Source: Oscillospiraceae bacterium (GTDB lineage Bacteria > Bacillota > Clostridia > Oscillospirales > Oscillospiraceae). From it: a stretch of 40,715 nucleotides of DNA. Position numbers and translations under genes: made by a program. The DNA lies in NCBI GenBank assembly GCA_017416325.1, contig JAFQCV010000010.1, positions 1-40,715 of the forward strand, given 5' to 3'. The number at the start of each line of letters is the position of its first letter. Position 1 is the stretch's first letter. The notes beneath the pieces were generated by a model. That model worked only from the letters and a program-made list of their open reading frames with translations, searched no databases and had not been told where the DNA came from. Positions 31,700-39,049 of the stretch are shown here, piece by piece.

Positions 31700-31728
31700 T
31701 TGCAAATCCCAGTAAGATTTGCTATAAG
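31700..31728 (+). promoter_or_regulatory. Promoter of the esterase gene
   Basis: TTGCAA 31700-31705, 17-bp spacer, TATAAG 31723-31728; 34 bp before the start codon. Confidence 0.65.
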
Positions 31729-31762
31729 TATAGAAAAGCTGTAAACAAAGGAGTGTTAGCGT

Positions 31763-32506
31763 ATGCGCACATTTTTAGATGTCCATTACAATACAGACGA
31801 TGCCCAGTGCATGAATCTTTACCTGCCGGATACGGAGAGCTTTCCGGTGCTGGTGTATTTTCACGGCGGTGGATTGGTCAGCGGCGATAAGGCAAAGCAG
31901 GAGGTGCCCTGTCAGTATCTGGCGGAGCACGGTATTGGCGTTGTCAGCGCCAATTACCGGATGTATCCCACAGCCAAGTATCCGGAATTTCTGGAGGACG
32001 CGGCCAATGCGGTGGCTTGGGTGTTTGAGAATATCAAGCAGTACGGCGATGTGACGGAGATCTATGTGGGCGGCAGCTCTGCCGGCGGTTATATGTCTCA
32101 GCTGCTCTGCTTCGATAAGTCCTGGCTGGGCAAGTATGGGATCGATCCTATGGATGTTGCCGGCTTTGTCCACGATGCCGGTCAGCCTACCTGCCATTTT
32201 AATGTACTTCGGGAAAGAGGAGTCGATCACCGGCGGCTGATCGTAGACGAGGCAGCGCCCCTTTACCATGTAGGCAAAGACGAGCAGTATCCGCCCATGC
32301 TGGTGATCGTGTCCGATGAGGATATGCCCAGCCGCTATGAGCAGACCATGCTGCTGATCTCGACCTTCAAGCATTTTGGATATACGGAAAACATTACCCT
32401 CAAGGTGATGCACAGCAAGCATTGCCGGTATATCAACCTGGTAGACGAAAACGGCGTCAGCGTTTTCGGAAAGCTCATCGAAGATTTTATCCGCAGAGAA
32501 AAATAA
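31763..32506 (+). CDS. Alpha/beta-hydrolase esterase
   Basis: 247 aa. The oxyanion-hole motif HGGG is at residues 34-37 and the nucleophile elbow GGSSAGG holds Ser106. Asp in VSDEDMPS and His in KVMHSKHCRY near residues 193 and 220 would complete the triad. The pattern is that of the hormone-sensitive-lipase/carboxylesterase group (alpha/beta hydrolase fold 3). No signal peptide, so an intracellular short-chain esterase or deacetylase is likely. ATG 31763 follows AAAGGAG. Flanked by its own promoter and terminator. Confidence 0.9.
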   Translation: MRTFLDVHYNTDDAQCMNLYLPDTESFPVLVYFHGGGLVSGDKAKQEVPCQYLAEHGIGVVSANYRMYPTAKYPEFLEDAANAVAWVFENIKQYGDVTEIYVGGSSAGGYMSQLLCFDKSWLGKYGIDPMDVAGFVHDAGQPTCHFNVLRERGVDHRRLIVDEAAPLYHVGKDEQYPPMLVIVSDEDMPSRYEQTMLLISTFKHFGYTENITLKVMHSKHCRYINLVDENGVSVFGKLIEDFIRREK

Positions 32507-32507
32507 C

Positions 32508-32545
32508 ACAACGCTCCACGGTCTGTGACCGTGGAGCGTTGTTTA
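32508..32545 (+). terminator. Terminator of the esterase gene
   Basis: A perfect 16-bp stem ACAACGCTCCACGGTC / GACCGTGGAGCGTTGT with a 3-nt loop, then TTATC. Confidence 0.85.
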
Positions 32546-32560
32546 TCTTGCCGGCATTGC

Positions 32561-32735
32561 CAAGTCCCCTTTACCGGGCGGTGCCTGCCAATGGATAATG
32601 GAAAATGTATAATGGATAATGAAGGAGTCGCCTTCAGCGATATATTTGAAATCATTTTCGAAGAAAATACCACAATTGTCAATTATTAATTATCCATTAT
32701 TCATTCGTGCGTCAGCACGATAAATGGCAATTTTA
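32561..32735 (+). repeat. MITE-like repeat, copy 1
   Basis: About 175 bp. The same element occurs at 37370-37528 (opposite orientation) and 40535-40715. Shared core: GGAGTCGCCTTC-(A/G)GCGA, an AAATCATTTTCGAAG-type stretch, ACCACAATT, then AT-rich TCNATTAT repeats. The right end (minus strand) reads TAAAATTGCCATTTATCG. The last bases overlap the stop codon of the convergent small gene (TTA at 32733-32735). Confidence 0.85.
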
Positions 32736-33167
32736 CAGATACTGACGGATATCTTCTGTCAGCTGGGCTTCCAGCTTGATCAGCCGTTTGGTGATGTCCT
32801 TGGACTGCTCGTCGGCGGCTTTGTACTGGTTGAGATATTTGCTCAGGGATTTTACACCCATATTGCAGCCGTCGGTCATCAGATCGGCTACCACCCGGTC
32901 GGAATCCTCCATGCCCAGCTTCATATTGGTCTTCATCCAGGACATTCCCTTAGCGATGGGGTTTGGGTCCTTTCCGTCGTCATGATACTGATCCAAAAGG
33001 GTTTGGATCTCGGTTTTCAGGGCATCATGCTCTCGCTTGCACCGGTTTAAATGGTTGCGAAAATCGCCGCTTCGGACGTGCCCCAAAACATCGTCGATGG
33101 ATGCCACACCCATTTTAATGCCTGCGTCACATTCCCGCAAAAGTTTTATGGTATCTTGCTGTACCAT
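32733..33167 (-). CDS. Small four-helix protein, ferritin-like/DUF2383-like
   Basis: 144 aa from ATG 33167, nine bases after GGGGAGG; a start at 33173 is possible but too close to the site. The sequence is all-helical: QDTIKLLRECDAGIKMG, VLGHVRSGDFRNHLNRCKRE, SWMKTNMKLGMEDSDRV and SLSKYLNQYKAADEQSKDIT. This resembles the DUF2383/ferritin-like group of unknown function, but metal-ligand residues are not obvious. The stop codon lies in the end of MITE copy 1. A TATAAT (complement of 33220-33225) lies just upstream and overlaps the divergent regulatory region of the aldo/keto reductase. Confidence 0.75.
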   Translation of the reverse strand: MVQQDTIKLLRECDAGIKMGVASIDDVLGHVRSGDFRNHLNRCKREHDALKTEIQTLLDQYHDDGKDPNPIAKGMSWMKTNMKLGMEDSDRVVADLMTDGCNMGVKSLSKYLNQYKAADEQSKDITKRLIKLEAQLTEDIRQYL

Positions 33168-33232
33168 TGTCATCAGCCTCCCCTTGTTGGATAATTTCAG
33201 TATCTGCTTTTTTGCTGGCATTATACGGATGC

Positions 33233-33261
33233 TTGACAGGGATTTTTCAGCTTAGTATACT
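33233..33261 (+). promoter_or_regulatory. Promoter of the aldo/keto reductase gene
   Basis: TTGACA 33233-33238, 17-bp spacer, TATACT 33256-33261. Confidence 0.8.
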
Positions 33262-33284
33262 AAAAGAAAAAGGGGGCTGACAAT

Positions 33285-34394
33285 ATGTTTGCGGGTAGCA
33301 ATAAGAAGCTGGGCTTTGGCTGCATGCGGTTTCCGATGACCGGCGAGGAAGTGGACCTGCCGGCAGTGACCCAGATGGTGGATACCTTTATGGAAATGGG
33401 CTTTTCCTATTTTGATACCGCCCACGGCTATCTGGACGGAAAAAGTGAGACTGCCCTGCGGGAATGTCTGACTTCCCGGTATCCCCGGGAGCGGTATATT
33501 CTGACCAACAAGCTCTCTGTCAACTTTTTTGACAAAGAGGAGGATATCCGTCCTCTGTTTCAAAAACAGCTGGAAGCCTGTGGGGTGGACTATTTTGATT
33601 TTTACCTGATGCATGCGCAAGACAAAAAGTCCTTTGTCAAGTATCAGCGCTGCCGTGCCTATGAAACAGCGTTGCAGCTGAAAGAAGAGGGGCTTTTCCG
33701 GCATTTCGGAATCTCCTTCCATGACCGGGCCGAGGTGCTGGAGCAGATACTAACAGAGTATCCCCAGATCGAAGTGGTGCAGCTGCAGCTGAACTATGTG
33801 GATTACGAAGACCAGGCGGTTCAGTCCCGGATGTGTCTGGAGGTCTGCCGGAAACACGGAAAGCCGGTGATCGTCATGGAACCGGTAAAGGGGGGCAGCC
33901 TGGTGAATCTGCCACAGGAGGCGCAGGCGGTATTCGATAGATTACATGGCGGTTCCTATGCCAGCTATGCCATCCGCTTTGCCGCCAGTCAGGAAGGGGT
34001 GTTTATGGTCCTTTCCGGCATGAGCGATCTGGAGATGGTCCGGGACAACTGCGGCTATATGCAGCAGTTTCAGCCCCTGGATGACCGGGAGCAGGCAGCG
34101 GTGGCGGAGGTCTGCGGTATTTTTCGCAGTCTGGGTACTGTGGCATGCACCGGCTGCCGGTACTGTATGGAGGTTTGTCCCCAGAAGATCCCCATGCCGG
34201 CGATCTTCGCCTGCTTAAACGCGAAAAAGATCTTCCAAAACTGGAACAGCGGCTATTATTTCCGCAATGTTCAGGAATCGGGCGGCGGCAAGGCGTCAGA
34301 CTGCCTTGGGTGTGGCGCCTGTGAGGATAGCTGTCCCCAGCATTTGCCCATTCGCCAGCTGCTGAAGAAATCGGCAGCGGAATTTGAAAAATAA
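33285..34394 (+). CDS. Aldo/keto reductase with C-terminal 4Fe-4S ferredoxin domain
   Basis: 369 aa. The N-terminal TIM barrel carries aldo/keto reductase catalytic residues: Asp and Tyr in YFDTAHGYLDG, Lys in LTNKLS and His in YLMHAQD. The C-terminal ~90 residues hold two cysteine clusters, CTGCRYCMEVCPQKIPMP and CLGCGACEDSCPQHLP, giving two possible [4Fe-4S] clusters. Such ferredoxin-tailed reductases are common in strict anaerobes and may couple carbonyl reduction to ferredoxin, but the substrate is unknown. The ribosome binding site is AGGGGGC. Single-gene unit. Confidence 0.93.
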   Translation: MFAGSNKKLGFGCMRFPMTGEEVDLPAVTQMVDTFMEMGFSYFDTAHGYLDGKSETALRECLTSRYPRERYILTNKLSVNFFDKEEDIRPLFQKQLEACGVDYFDFYLMHAQDKKSFVKYQRCRAYETALQLKEEGLFRHFGISFHDRAEVLEQILTEYPQIEVVQLQLNYVDYEDQAVQSRMCLEVCRKHGKPVIVMEPVKGGSLVNLPQEAQAVFDRLHGGSYASYAIRFAASQEGVFMVLSGMSDLEMVRDNCGYMQQFQPLDDREQAAVAEVCGIFRSLGTVACTGCRYCMEVCPQKIPMPAIFACLNAKKIFQNWNSGYYFRNVQESGGGKASDCLGCGACEDSCPQHLPIRQLLKKSAAEFEK

Positions 34395-34424
34395 ATTGTC
34401 ATTAGATACCGAGTTAACAGTAGA

Positions 34425-34459
34425 CCCGCCTGTTGCAGAGTGCTGCAACAGGCGGGTTT
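34425..34459 (+). terminator. Terminator of the aldo/keto reductase gene
   Basis: CCCGCCTGTTGCAG / CTGCAACAGGCGGG, a 14-bp stem with loop AGTG and TTT tail. Confidence 0.8.
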
Positions 34460-34469
34460 GCGTATGTGT

Positions 34470-34889
34470 TTAGTCTTCCGGGAACAGCTGCTGGCTGCAG
34501 TAGCGGATGATAGCGCTTCGGGTCACGATGCCGATAAAGGCATCCTTGTCATCCACCACGGGGACAAAGTTCTGGGAGCTGGCCCGCTCCACCAATGTAT
34601 GCATGGAGGTGGTTACCCGAACAGGGACATTGTCCTTGCGCCGGGAGATCTCCATAATTCGATGGGCCTCTGCCTGGCGTATGTCCATATAGCACATATT
34701 TTTGATACCCCAAAGCAGGTCGCCCTCGGTGAGAGTGCCCCGGTATTCGCCCCGCTTGTTCAGAATGGGAAGCGCGGCGTATCCGGCGGCTTCCATTTTT
34801 TCCAATGCCTGCCGCATGGTGAAGTCATCATACAGGTAGGCGCACATGGCCTTGGGTGTGAGGAAGAACAGAATATTATTGGTATTCAT
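34470..34889 (-). CDS. CBS-domain pair protein
   Basis: 139 aa consisting of two CBS motifs: FTMRQALEKMEAAGYAALPI, LNKRGEYRGTLTEGDLLW in the first, and MHTLVERASSQNFVPVVDDK, DAFIGIVTRSAIIRY in the second. CBS pairs bind adenine nucleotides. Free-standing CBS proteins of this size in Gram-positives (for example DarB/CbpB) bind c-di-AMP; that specific link is only a possibility here, interesting because c-di-AMP controls potassium uptake and trkAH lies 3 kb away. I chose ATG 34889 for its AAAGGAGC site. Confidence 0.9.
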   Translation of the reverse strand: MNTNNILFFLTPKAMCAYLYDDFTMRQALEKMEAAGYAALPILNKRGEYRGTLTEGDLLWGIKNMCYMDIRQAEAHRIMEISRRKDNVPVRVTTSMHTLVERASSQNFVPVVDDKDAFIGIVTRSAIIRYCSQQLFPED

Positions 34890-34937
34890 ATAAGCTCCTT
34901 TGCTGGGCTGCATTACGGAATTACTGCCACCCGTATC

Positions 34938-34946
34938 ATTATAACA
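34938..34946 (-). promoter_or_regulatory. Extended -10 promoter of the CBS gene
   Basis: Minus strand reads TGTTATAAT, an extended -10 with no good -35; about 50 bp before the start codon. Confidence 0.5.
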
Positions 34947-35015
34947 TACTTACGCGAAAAGAGCATGAAAACTTACTGTAAACACCCGGATTTTGATGCC
35001 GAAATATTTCTGTAA

Positions 35016-35038
35016 AATTTGTGCACAGTGCACAAATT
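35016..35038. other. Perfect 23-bp palindrome at the lysA stop, probable terminator
   Basis: AATTTGTGCAC-A-GTGCACAAATT. It overlaps the lysA stop codon, and in lysA's direction a TTTTAC follows, so it may act as a short terminator. The perfect symmetry also fits a dimeric protein site. Confidence 0.5.
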
Positions 35039-36305
35039 AGCTGGAAAAATGGAATTGAGTACCATCCAATGTAGCAAAATAGTCCTGGGGGGTTTCTGCC
35101 CGGCGGATCAGCTGGAAGCTTCCGTCCGGCTTCAGCAGCACCTCCGCGGAGCGAAGCTTGCCGTTGTAGTTGTAACCCATAGAGAAGCCGTGGGCGCCGG
35201 TGTCATGGAGGACCAGAATGTCTCCAATGTCGATTTCGGGAAGACTCCGTTCAATGGCGAACTTGTCGTTGTTTTCACACAAGCCGCCGGTGACATCGTA
35301 GACATGATCCAAAATAGCGTCTTCTTTGCCCAACACGGTGATGTGGTGGTAAGAGCCGTACATAGCCGGGCGCATCAGGTTGGCGGCGCAGGCATCCAGA
35401 CCGATGTACTCCCGGTAAATGTGCTTCTGGTGCAGAACCGTAGAGACCAGATGACCGAAGGGTGCCAGCATAAACCGGCCCAGCTCGGTGTAGATGGCAA
35501 TGTCATCCATACCCTGAGGGACCAAAATGCTGTTGTATTCCCGCTGGACACCTGCGCCGATGGCGGCGATATCGCAGCAGGGCTGCTCAGGGCGGTAATC
35601 CACACCCACACCGCCGGACAGGTTTACAAAGCTGATGTGCGCGCCGGTGGCGTTGCGCAGCCGAATCGCCAGACGGAACAGGTTGGCTGCCAGCTGGGGG
35701 TAGTATTCATTGGTGGTGGTGTTGGAGGCCAGGAAAGCATGGATGCCGAAATGCTTGGTACCCAAAGCCATCAGCCGGTTGATGGCGCCGGCCATCTGGT
35801 CCTCGGTCATGCCGTACTTGGCGTCCCGGGGCATATCCATGATGGTATTGCCCAAAGAGAAAGAGCCGCCGGGGTTATACCGCAGGCATACCGTTTCGGG
35901 GACTTTACCGCCGGTGATCCGTTCCAAAAATTCCACATGGGTGGCATCGTCCAGATTGATGTAAGCGCCCAGCGTATAGGCCTTGCGCATATCCTCTTCC
36001 GGAGTTACGTTGGAGGAGAACATGATCTCGTGACCGGTAACACCCACAGCCTCAGCCAGCAGCAGCTCCGTGTAACTGGAGCAGTCGCAGCCGCAGCCTT
36101 CTTCTTTCAGAATCTTTAGGATGTAGGGGTTGGGGGTGGCCTTTACGGCGAAGTACTCCTTAAAGCCGGGATTCCAGCTGAAGGCGTCTTTCAGGTCCCG
36201 TGCCCGCTGCCGGATACCGGCTTCATCGTAGATATGGAAAGGGGTGGGGATCTGGGCAATGATCTCCCGTGCCTTTTCCAATGTCAGAAAGGATGTCTTT
36301 TTCAT
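35037..36305 (-). CDS. lysA: Diaminopimelate decarboxylase
   Basis: 422 aa. PLP enzyme for the last step of lysine synthesis, meso-diaminopimelate to lysine plus CO2. The PLP lysine lies in YFAVKATPNP. The glycine-rich phosphate loop is NLSGGVGVDYRP. Substrate motifs include TELGRFMLAPFG, GGLCENNDKFA with the catalytic Cys, and GAHGFSMGYNYNG near the C-terminus. Length and motif order are normal for the family. ATG 36305 follows AGGAGAGAG. It is preceded by a lysine riboswitch and terminator, so it is repressed by its end product. Confidence 0.95.
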   Translation of the reverse strand: MKKTSFLTLEKAREIIAQIPTPFHIYDEAGIRQRARDLKDAFSWNPGFKEYFAVKATPNPYILKILKEEGCGCDCSSYTELLLAEAVGVTGHEIMFSSNVTPEEDMRKAYTLGAYINLDDATHVEFLERITGGKVPETVCLRYNPGGSFSLGNTIMDMPRDAKYGMTEDQMAGAINRLMALGTKHFGIHAFLASNTTTNEYYPQLAANLFRLAIRLRNATGAHISFVNLSGGVGVDYRPEQPCCDIAAIGAGVQREYNSILVPQGMDDIAIYTELGRFMLAPFGHLVSTVLHQKHIYREYIGLDACAANLMRPAMYGSYHHITVLGKEDAILDHVYDVTGGLCENNDKFAIERSLPEIDIGDILVLHDTGAHGFSMGYNYNGKLRSAEVLLKPDGSFQLIRRAETPQDYFATLDGTQFHFSS

Positions 36306-36321
36306 GGTTCGTCTCTCTCCT

Positions 36322-36357
36322 AAAAAATAAAATGCCCCATGTCATGGACATAGGGCA
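36322..36357 (-). terminator. Riboswitch expression-platform terminator
   Basis: On the minus strand TGCCCTATGTC / GACATGGGGCA forms an 11-bp stem with a 3-nt loop followed by TTTTATTTTTT, between aptamer and lysA start. Confidence 0.88.
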
Positions 36358-36364
36358 GCTAAAG

Positions 36365-36545
36365 TCGTTACCCCAGGTCAGCACTCCACCTTGCGGTGAC
36401 AGTCCTGCGCATATTCTGCGCAGGCCCAGGAAATGTTCCTTTGGCGATGAACAGATCCTTCGGCGGTTTTCCCTTTCACCCGGCGGCATTTGCCAAACCC
36501 CAGGGATACTGATGAAAACCGCAACCTCAGCCATGGTTCTAACTG
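36365..36545 (-). promoter_or_regulatory. Lysine riboswitch (L box)
   Basis: Read on the minus strand, the region holds the lysine-aptamer landmarks in order: TGAGGTTGCGG near the 5' end, GTGAAAGGG...CCGCCGAAGG, CTGGGCC, then GGACTGTCACC and GGTGGAGTGCT. These conserved blocks surround the binding junction. A terminator follows at 36322-36357, so high lysine stops transcription of lysA. Strong pattern match by eye; not scored with a model. Confidence 0.9.
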
Positions 36546-36547
36546 GG

Positions 36548-36576
36548 ATTCTAGTCTATTCAGGGATATTTGTCAA
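36548..36576 (-). promoter_or_regulatory. Promoter of the lysine riboswitch-lysA transcript
   Basis: Minus strand TTGACA (complement of 36571-36576), 17-bp spacer, TAGAAT (complement of 36548-36553). Transcript start near 36541, just before the aptamer. Confidence 0.8.
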
Positions 36577-36700
36577 CATTTTTCTTTCTCTACATGGGGT
36601 AGAATTACAAAAAAGCAGCGGTAGAGCGGTTCAACGCCATAGTAGGGTGTAACGGGAAGGGGATTGTGGTATGCTGTTGCCAGACGAAGGAGGTCATGCT

Positions 36701-37372
36701 ATGAAACGGACAAAGCTGAGAGACCGGCAGTTACCGGTCTATTCCAGAGGCGAGGAAATTATGAATATGGTCACCCACATTGTAGGGGGAGGTCTTGGTT
36801 TGGCGGCGTTGGGGCTGTGTCTTTACCGGGCATTGCGGTGGGGAGACGGATATGCTCTGGCGGGAGCATTGATCTACGGATGCAGCATGATTCTTTTGTA
36901 TTCCGTTTCCAGCGTCTATCACGGACTGATTCCTGCCACCGGGAAAAAGGTGCTGCAGGTGTTGGACCACTGCACCATCTATCTGCTCATCGCCGGCACT
37001 TATACGCCCATCGCCCTGTGTAATCTTCGCTTAGTTGACCCGGTGCTGGGGTGGGGGATGCTGATCTTCCAGTGGGGCTTGGCGGCAGTGGCGGTGACCT
37101 TGACTGCCATCGATCTGAAAAAGTACAATGTGTTCTCCATGATCTGCTATATTGGCATGGGCTGGGCGATCCTGCCTTTTTTGGGAATTGCCCGGCAGAG
37201 CTTGGGCGAAGGGGGATTTCTGTGCCTGCTGTGGGGCGGGATCGCCTACACCGTAGGGGCGGTGCTGTACGGGATCGGATCTAAAAAGCGGTGGTTTCAT
37301 TCGGTATTTCATATTTTTGTGGTTCTGGGAAGCCTGCTCCAACTGCTGTGTGTGGCATTTTTTGTGCTGTAA
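36701..37372 (+). CDS. Hemolysin III / YqfA-like (PAQR superfamily) membrane protein
   Basis: 223 aa with seven hydrophobic helices. Family landmarks are EEIMNMVTHIVGG at the start, SSVYHGLIP with the conserved Ser and His, LDHCTIYLLIAGTYTP, and KRWFHSVFHIFVVLGS near the C-terminus. The Ser, Asp and His residues form the zinc site conserved in the PAQR group. The physiological role in bacteria is poorly known. I chose ATG 36701 for the GAAGGAGG site 8 bp upstream; an in-frame start at 36671 lacks one. The stop codon coincides with the edge of MITE copy 2. Confidence 0.9.
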   Translation: MKRTKLRDRQLPVYSRGEEIMNMVTHIVGGGLGLAALGLCLYRALRWGDGYALAGALIYGCSMILLYSVSSVYHGLIPATGKKVLQVLDHCTIYLLIAGTYTPIALCNLRLVDPVLGWGMLIFQWGLAAVAVTLTAIDLKKYNVFSMICYIGMGWAILPFLGIARQSLGEGGFLCLLWGGIAYTVGAVLYGIGSKKRWFHSVFHIFVVLGSLLQLLCVAFFVL

Positions 37373-37528
37373 ATTGCCATTTATCGTGCTGACGCACGAA
37401 TGAATAATTGATAATTGATAATTGACAATTGTGGTATTTTCTTCGAAAATGATTTCAAGTATGTCGCCGAAGGCGACTCCTTCATTATCCATTGGCAGGC
37501 ACCGCCTGCCCGATAAACGGGAGTTTGA
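37370..37528 (-). repeat. MITE-like repeat, copy 2
   Basis: About 159 bp, inverted relative to copies 1 and 3. The left edge TAAATTGCCATTTATCG supplies the TAA stop of the preceding hemolysin III-like gene; the right end reads CCCGATAAACGGGAGTTTG. It lacks one internal AATGGAAAATG-type repeat unit that copies 1 and 3 have. Confidence 0.85.
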
Positions 37529-37549
37529 AATTTCTCTTCACAGTCAAGA

Positions 37550-37580
37550 AAAACACGCCTGCAATGCGCAAGCGTGTTTT
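37550..37580 (-). terminator. Terminator of the trkA-trkH operon
   Basis: AAAACACGC / GCGTGTTTT stem; on the minus strand it is followed by TTTTTCTT. Confidence 0.7.
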
Positions 37581-37583
37581 CTG

Positions 37584-39038
37584 TTATCTGTGACGCCAGG
37601 TGCTGCGGGAGAGCAGGACCAGAACGGGGAAGATCTCCAGGCGGCCTGCCAGCATGTCCAGACTCAGGATGATCTTGGAGAAATCGCTGAAGCCGGAGAA
37701 GTTGCAGGTGGGGCCTACCGCATCCAGACCGGGGCCGACGTTGTTGAAGCAAGCCAGTACCGCGGTGATATTGGTCGTGGTGGAGAAGTTGTCCATGGAG
37801 ATCAGCAATACACTGACAACAATAATGATGACATAGGCAGCCAGGTACGCATTGGTGTTGGTCAGGATCTGTTCATCTACTACCTGACCGTTGCTGCGGA
37901 CCACCTGGACCTTTCTGGGATGCAGGACCTGACGGATGTTCCTCCGCAGGCTTTTGAAGATCAGCAGTAGTCGGGCGACCTTGATACCGCCGCCGGTGGA
38001 ACCGGCGCAGGCGCCGATGACCATCAGCCCCAGCAAGATAGTTTTGGAGAAGCTGGGCCACAGATCAAAATCGGTGGTGGCAAAGCCGGTGGTGGTGATG
38101 ATACTGGACACCTGGAAAAGGGCGTGGCGGAAGGTCTCCTCAAAGGTCACATAGGTGCCGCCTAAATTTACCGCGATCATCAGAACACTTCCGGCAACGA
38201 TCAAGAAATAGAGGCGTAGCTCTTCGTCCTTAAATACATTGCGAAATTGTTTTAAAAGCAGCAGGTGGTAGCAGCTGAAGTTGATACCAAACAGCAGCAT
38301 GAAGATCGCCGTTACATACTGAAGATACGGAGAAAATCCCGCCAGAGAATCGCTGCGGGTACCGAAGCCGCCGGTACCGGCTGTGCCGAAGGCGGTGCAG
38401 ACTGCGTCTAAAAGGGACATGCCGCCCGCTAGCAGGAACAGGATGTTCAGCGCTGTCAGCACAATATAGATCAAATACAGGATGGTGGCGGTTTTCCGCA
38501 TTTTTGGGACCAGCTTTCCCACATTGGGACCGGGGCTTTCTGCCCGAAGCAGGTGCATGGTAAAGCCGGAGCCTTTCCCGTCTCCGGGGCCTAAGGCAAG
38601 CAGGAAAACCAGTACGCCCATGCCGCCCAGCCAGTGGCTGAAGCTGCGCCAGTAAAGAATACCTTTTGGCAGATCCTCCGGTCTTGCCAGGATGGTAGAA
38701 CCGGTGGTGGTAAAGCCGGAAACGATCTCAAACAGCGCGTCTGTGTAGTGGGGGATCGCGCCGGAGAATACAAAGGGCAGACAGCCCAATAAACTCATGA
38801 CCATCCAACTGAGGGAGACACAAACCAGTCCCTCCCGGGCACCCATAGCCCGAGGCGCTTTGCGGCAGGGAAACCAAAGAAGCCCTGTTACCAGCACCAG
38901 CAGCGCCATGGTATACAGGAAGCCTGTGACCGCTGCGGTTTCCCGGCTGAACAGGCTGATGAGCAGCGCCGGGATCATAAACAGAGTCTCCACAAACAGG
39001 GTCTGGGCAGTGAACCGCCCGATCATTTTATAATTCAT
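37584..39038 (-). CDS. trkH: TrkH-family potassium uptake protein
   Basis: 484 aa integral membrane channel-like subunit. Four pore-loop signatures with the selectivity glycine can be read: FEIVSGFTTTGSTIL, CTAFGTAGTGGFGTRS, SSIITTTGFATTDF and FNNVGPGLDAVG. The segment SLLGCLPFVFSGAIPHYTDA precedes the first pore. ACAGSTGGGIKVARLL near residue 330 is also typical. It starts 11 bp after the TrkA gene and forms the potassium pore gated by that cytoplasmic ring. Length is normal. Confidence 0.95.
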   Translation of the reverse strand: MNYKMIGRFTAQTLFVETLFMIPALLISLFSRETAAVTGFLYTMALLVLVTGLLWFPCRKAPRAMGAREGLVCVSLSWMVMSLLGCLPFVFSGAIPHYTDALFEIVSGFTTTGSTILARPEDLPKGILYWRSFSHWLGGMGVLVFLLALGPGDGKGSGFTMHLLRAESPGPNVGKLVPKMRKTATILYLIYIVLTALNILFLLAGGMSLLDAVCTAFGTAGTGGFGTRSDSLAGFSPYLQYVTAIFMLLFGINFSCYHLLLLKQFRNVFKDEELRLYFLIVAGSVLMIAVNLGGTYVTFEETFRHALFQVSSIITTTGFATTDFDLWPSFSKTILLGLMVIGACAGSTGGGIKVARLLLIFKSLRRNIRQVLHPRKVQVVRSNGQVVDEQILTNTNAYLAAYVIIIVVSVLLISMDNFSTTTNITAVLACFNNVGPGLDAVGPTCNFSGFSDFSKIILSLDMLAGRLEIFPVLVLLSRSTWRHR

Positions 39039-39049
39039 AGCAGACCCTC

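Noticed and set aside
32561-32735. CRISPR-like spacing of short AATGGATAATGG repeats in the MITE
   Set aside because: The repeats are adjacent degenerate units inside a conserved element with identical copies elsewhere; there are no unique spacers and no cas genes.
35019-36119. A 366-codon plus-strand frame opposite lysA
   Set aside because: Shadow of lysA, which has clear motifs and a riboswitch; no start signal on the plus strand.
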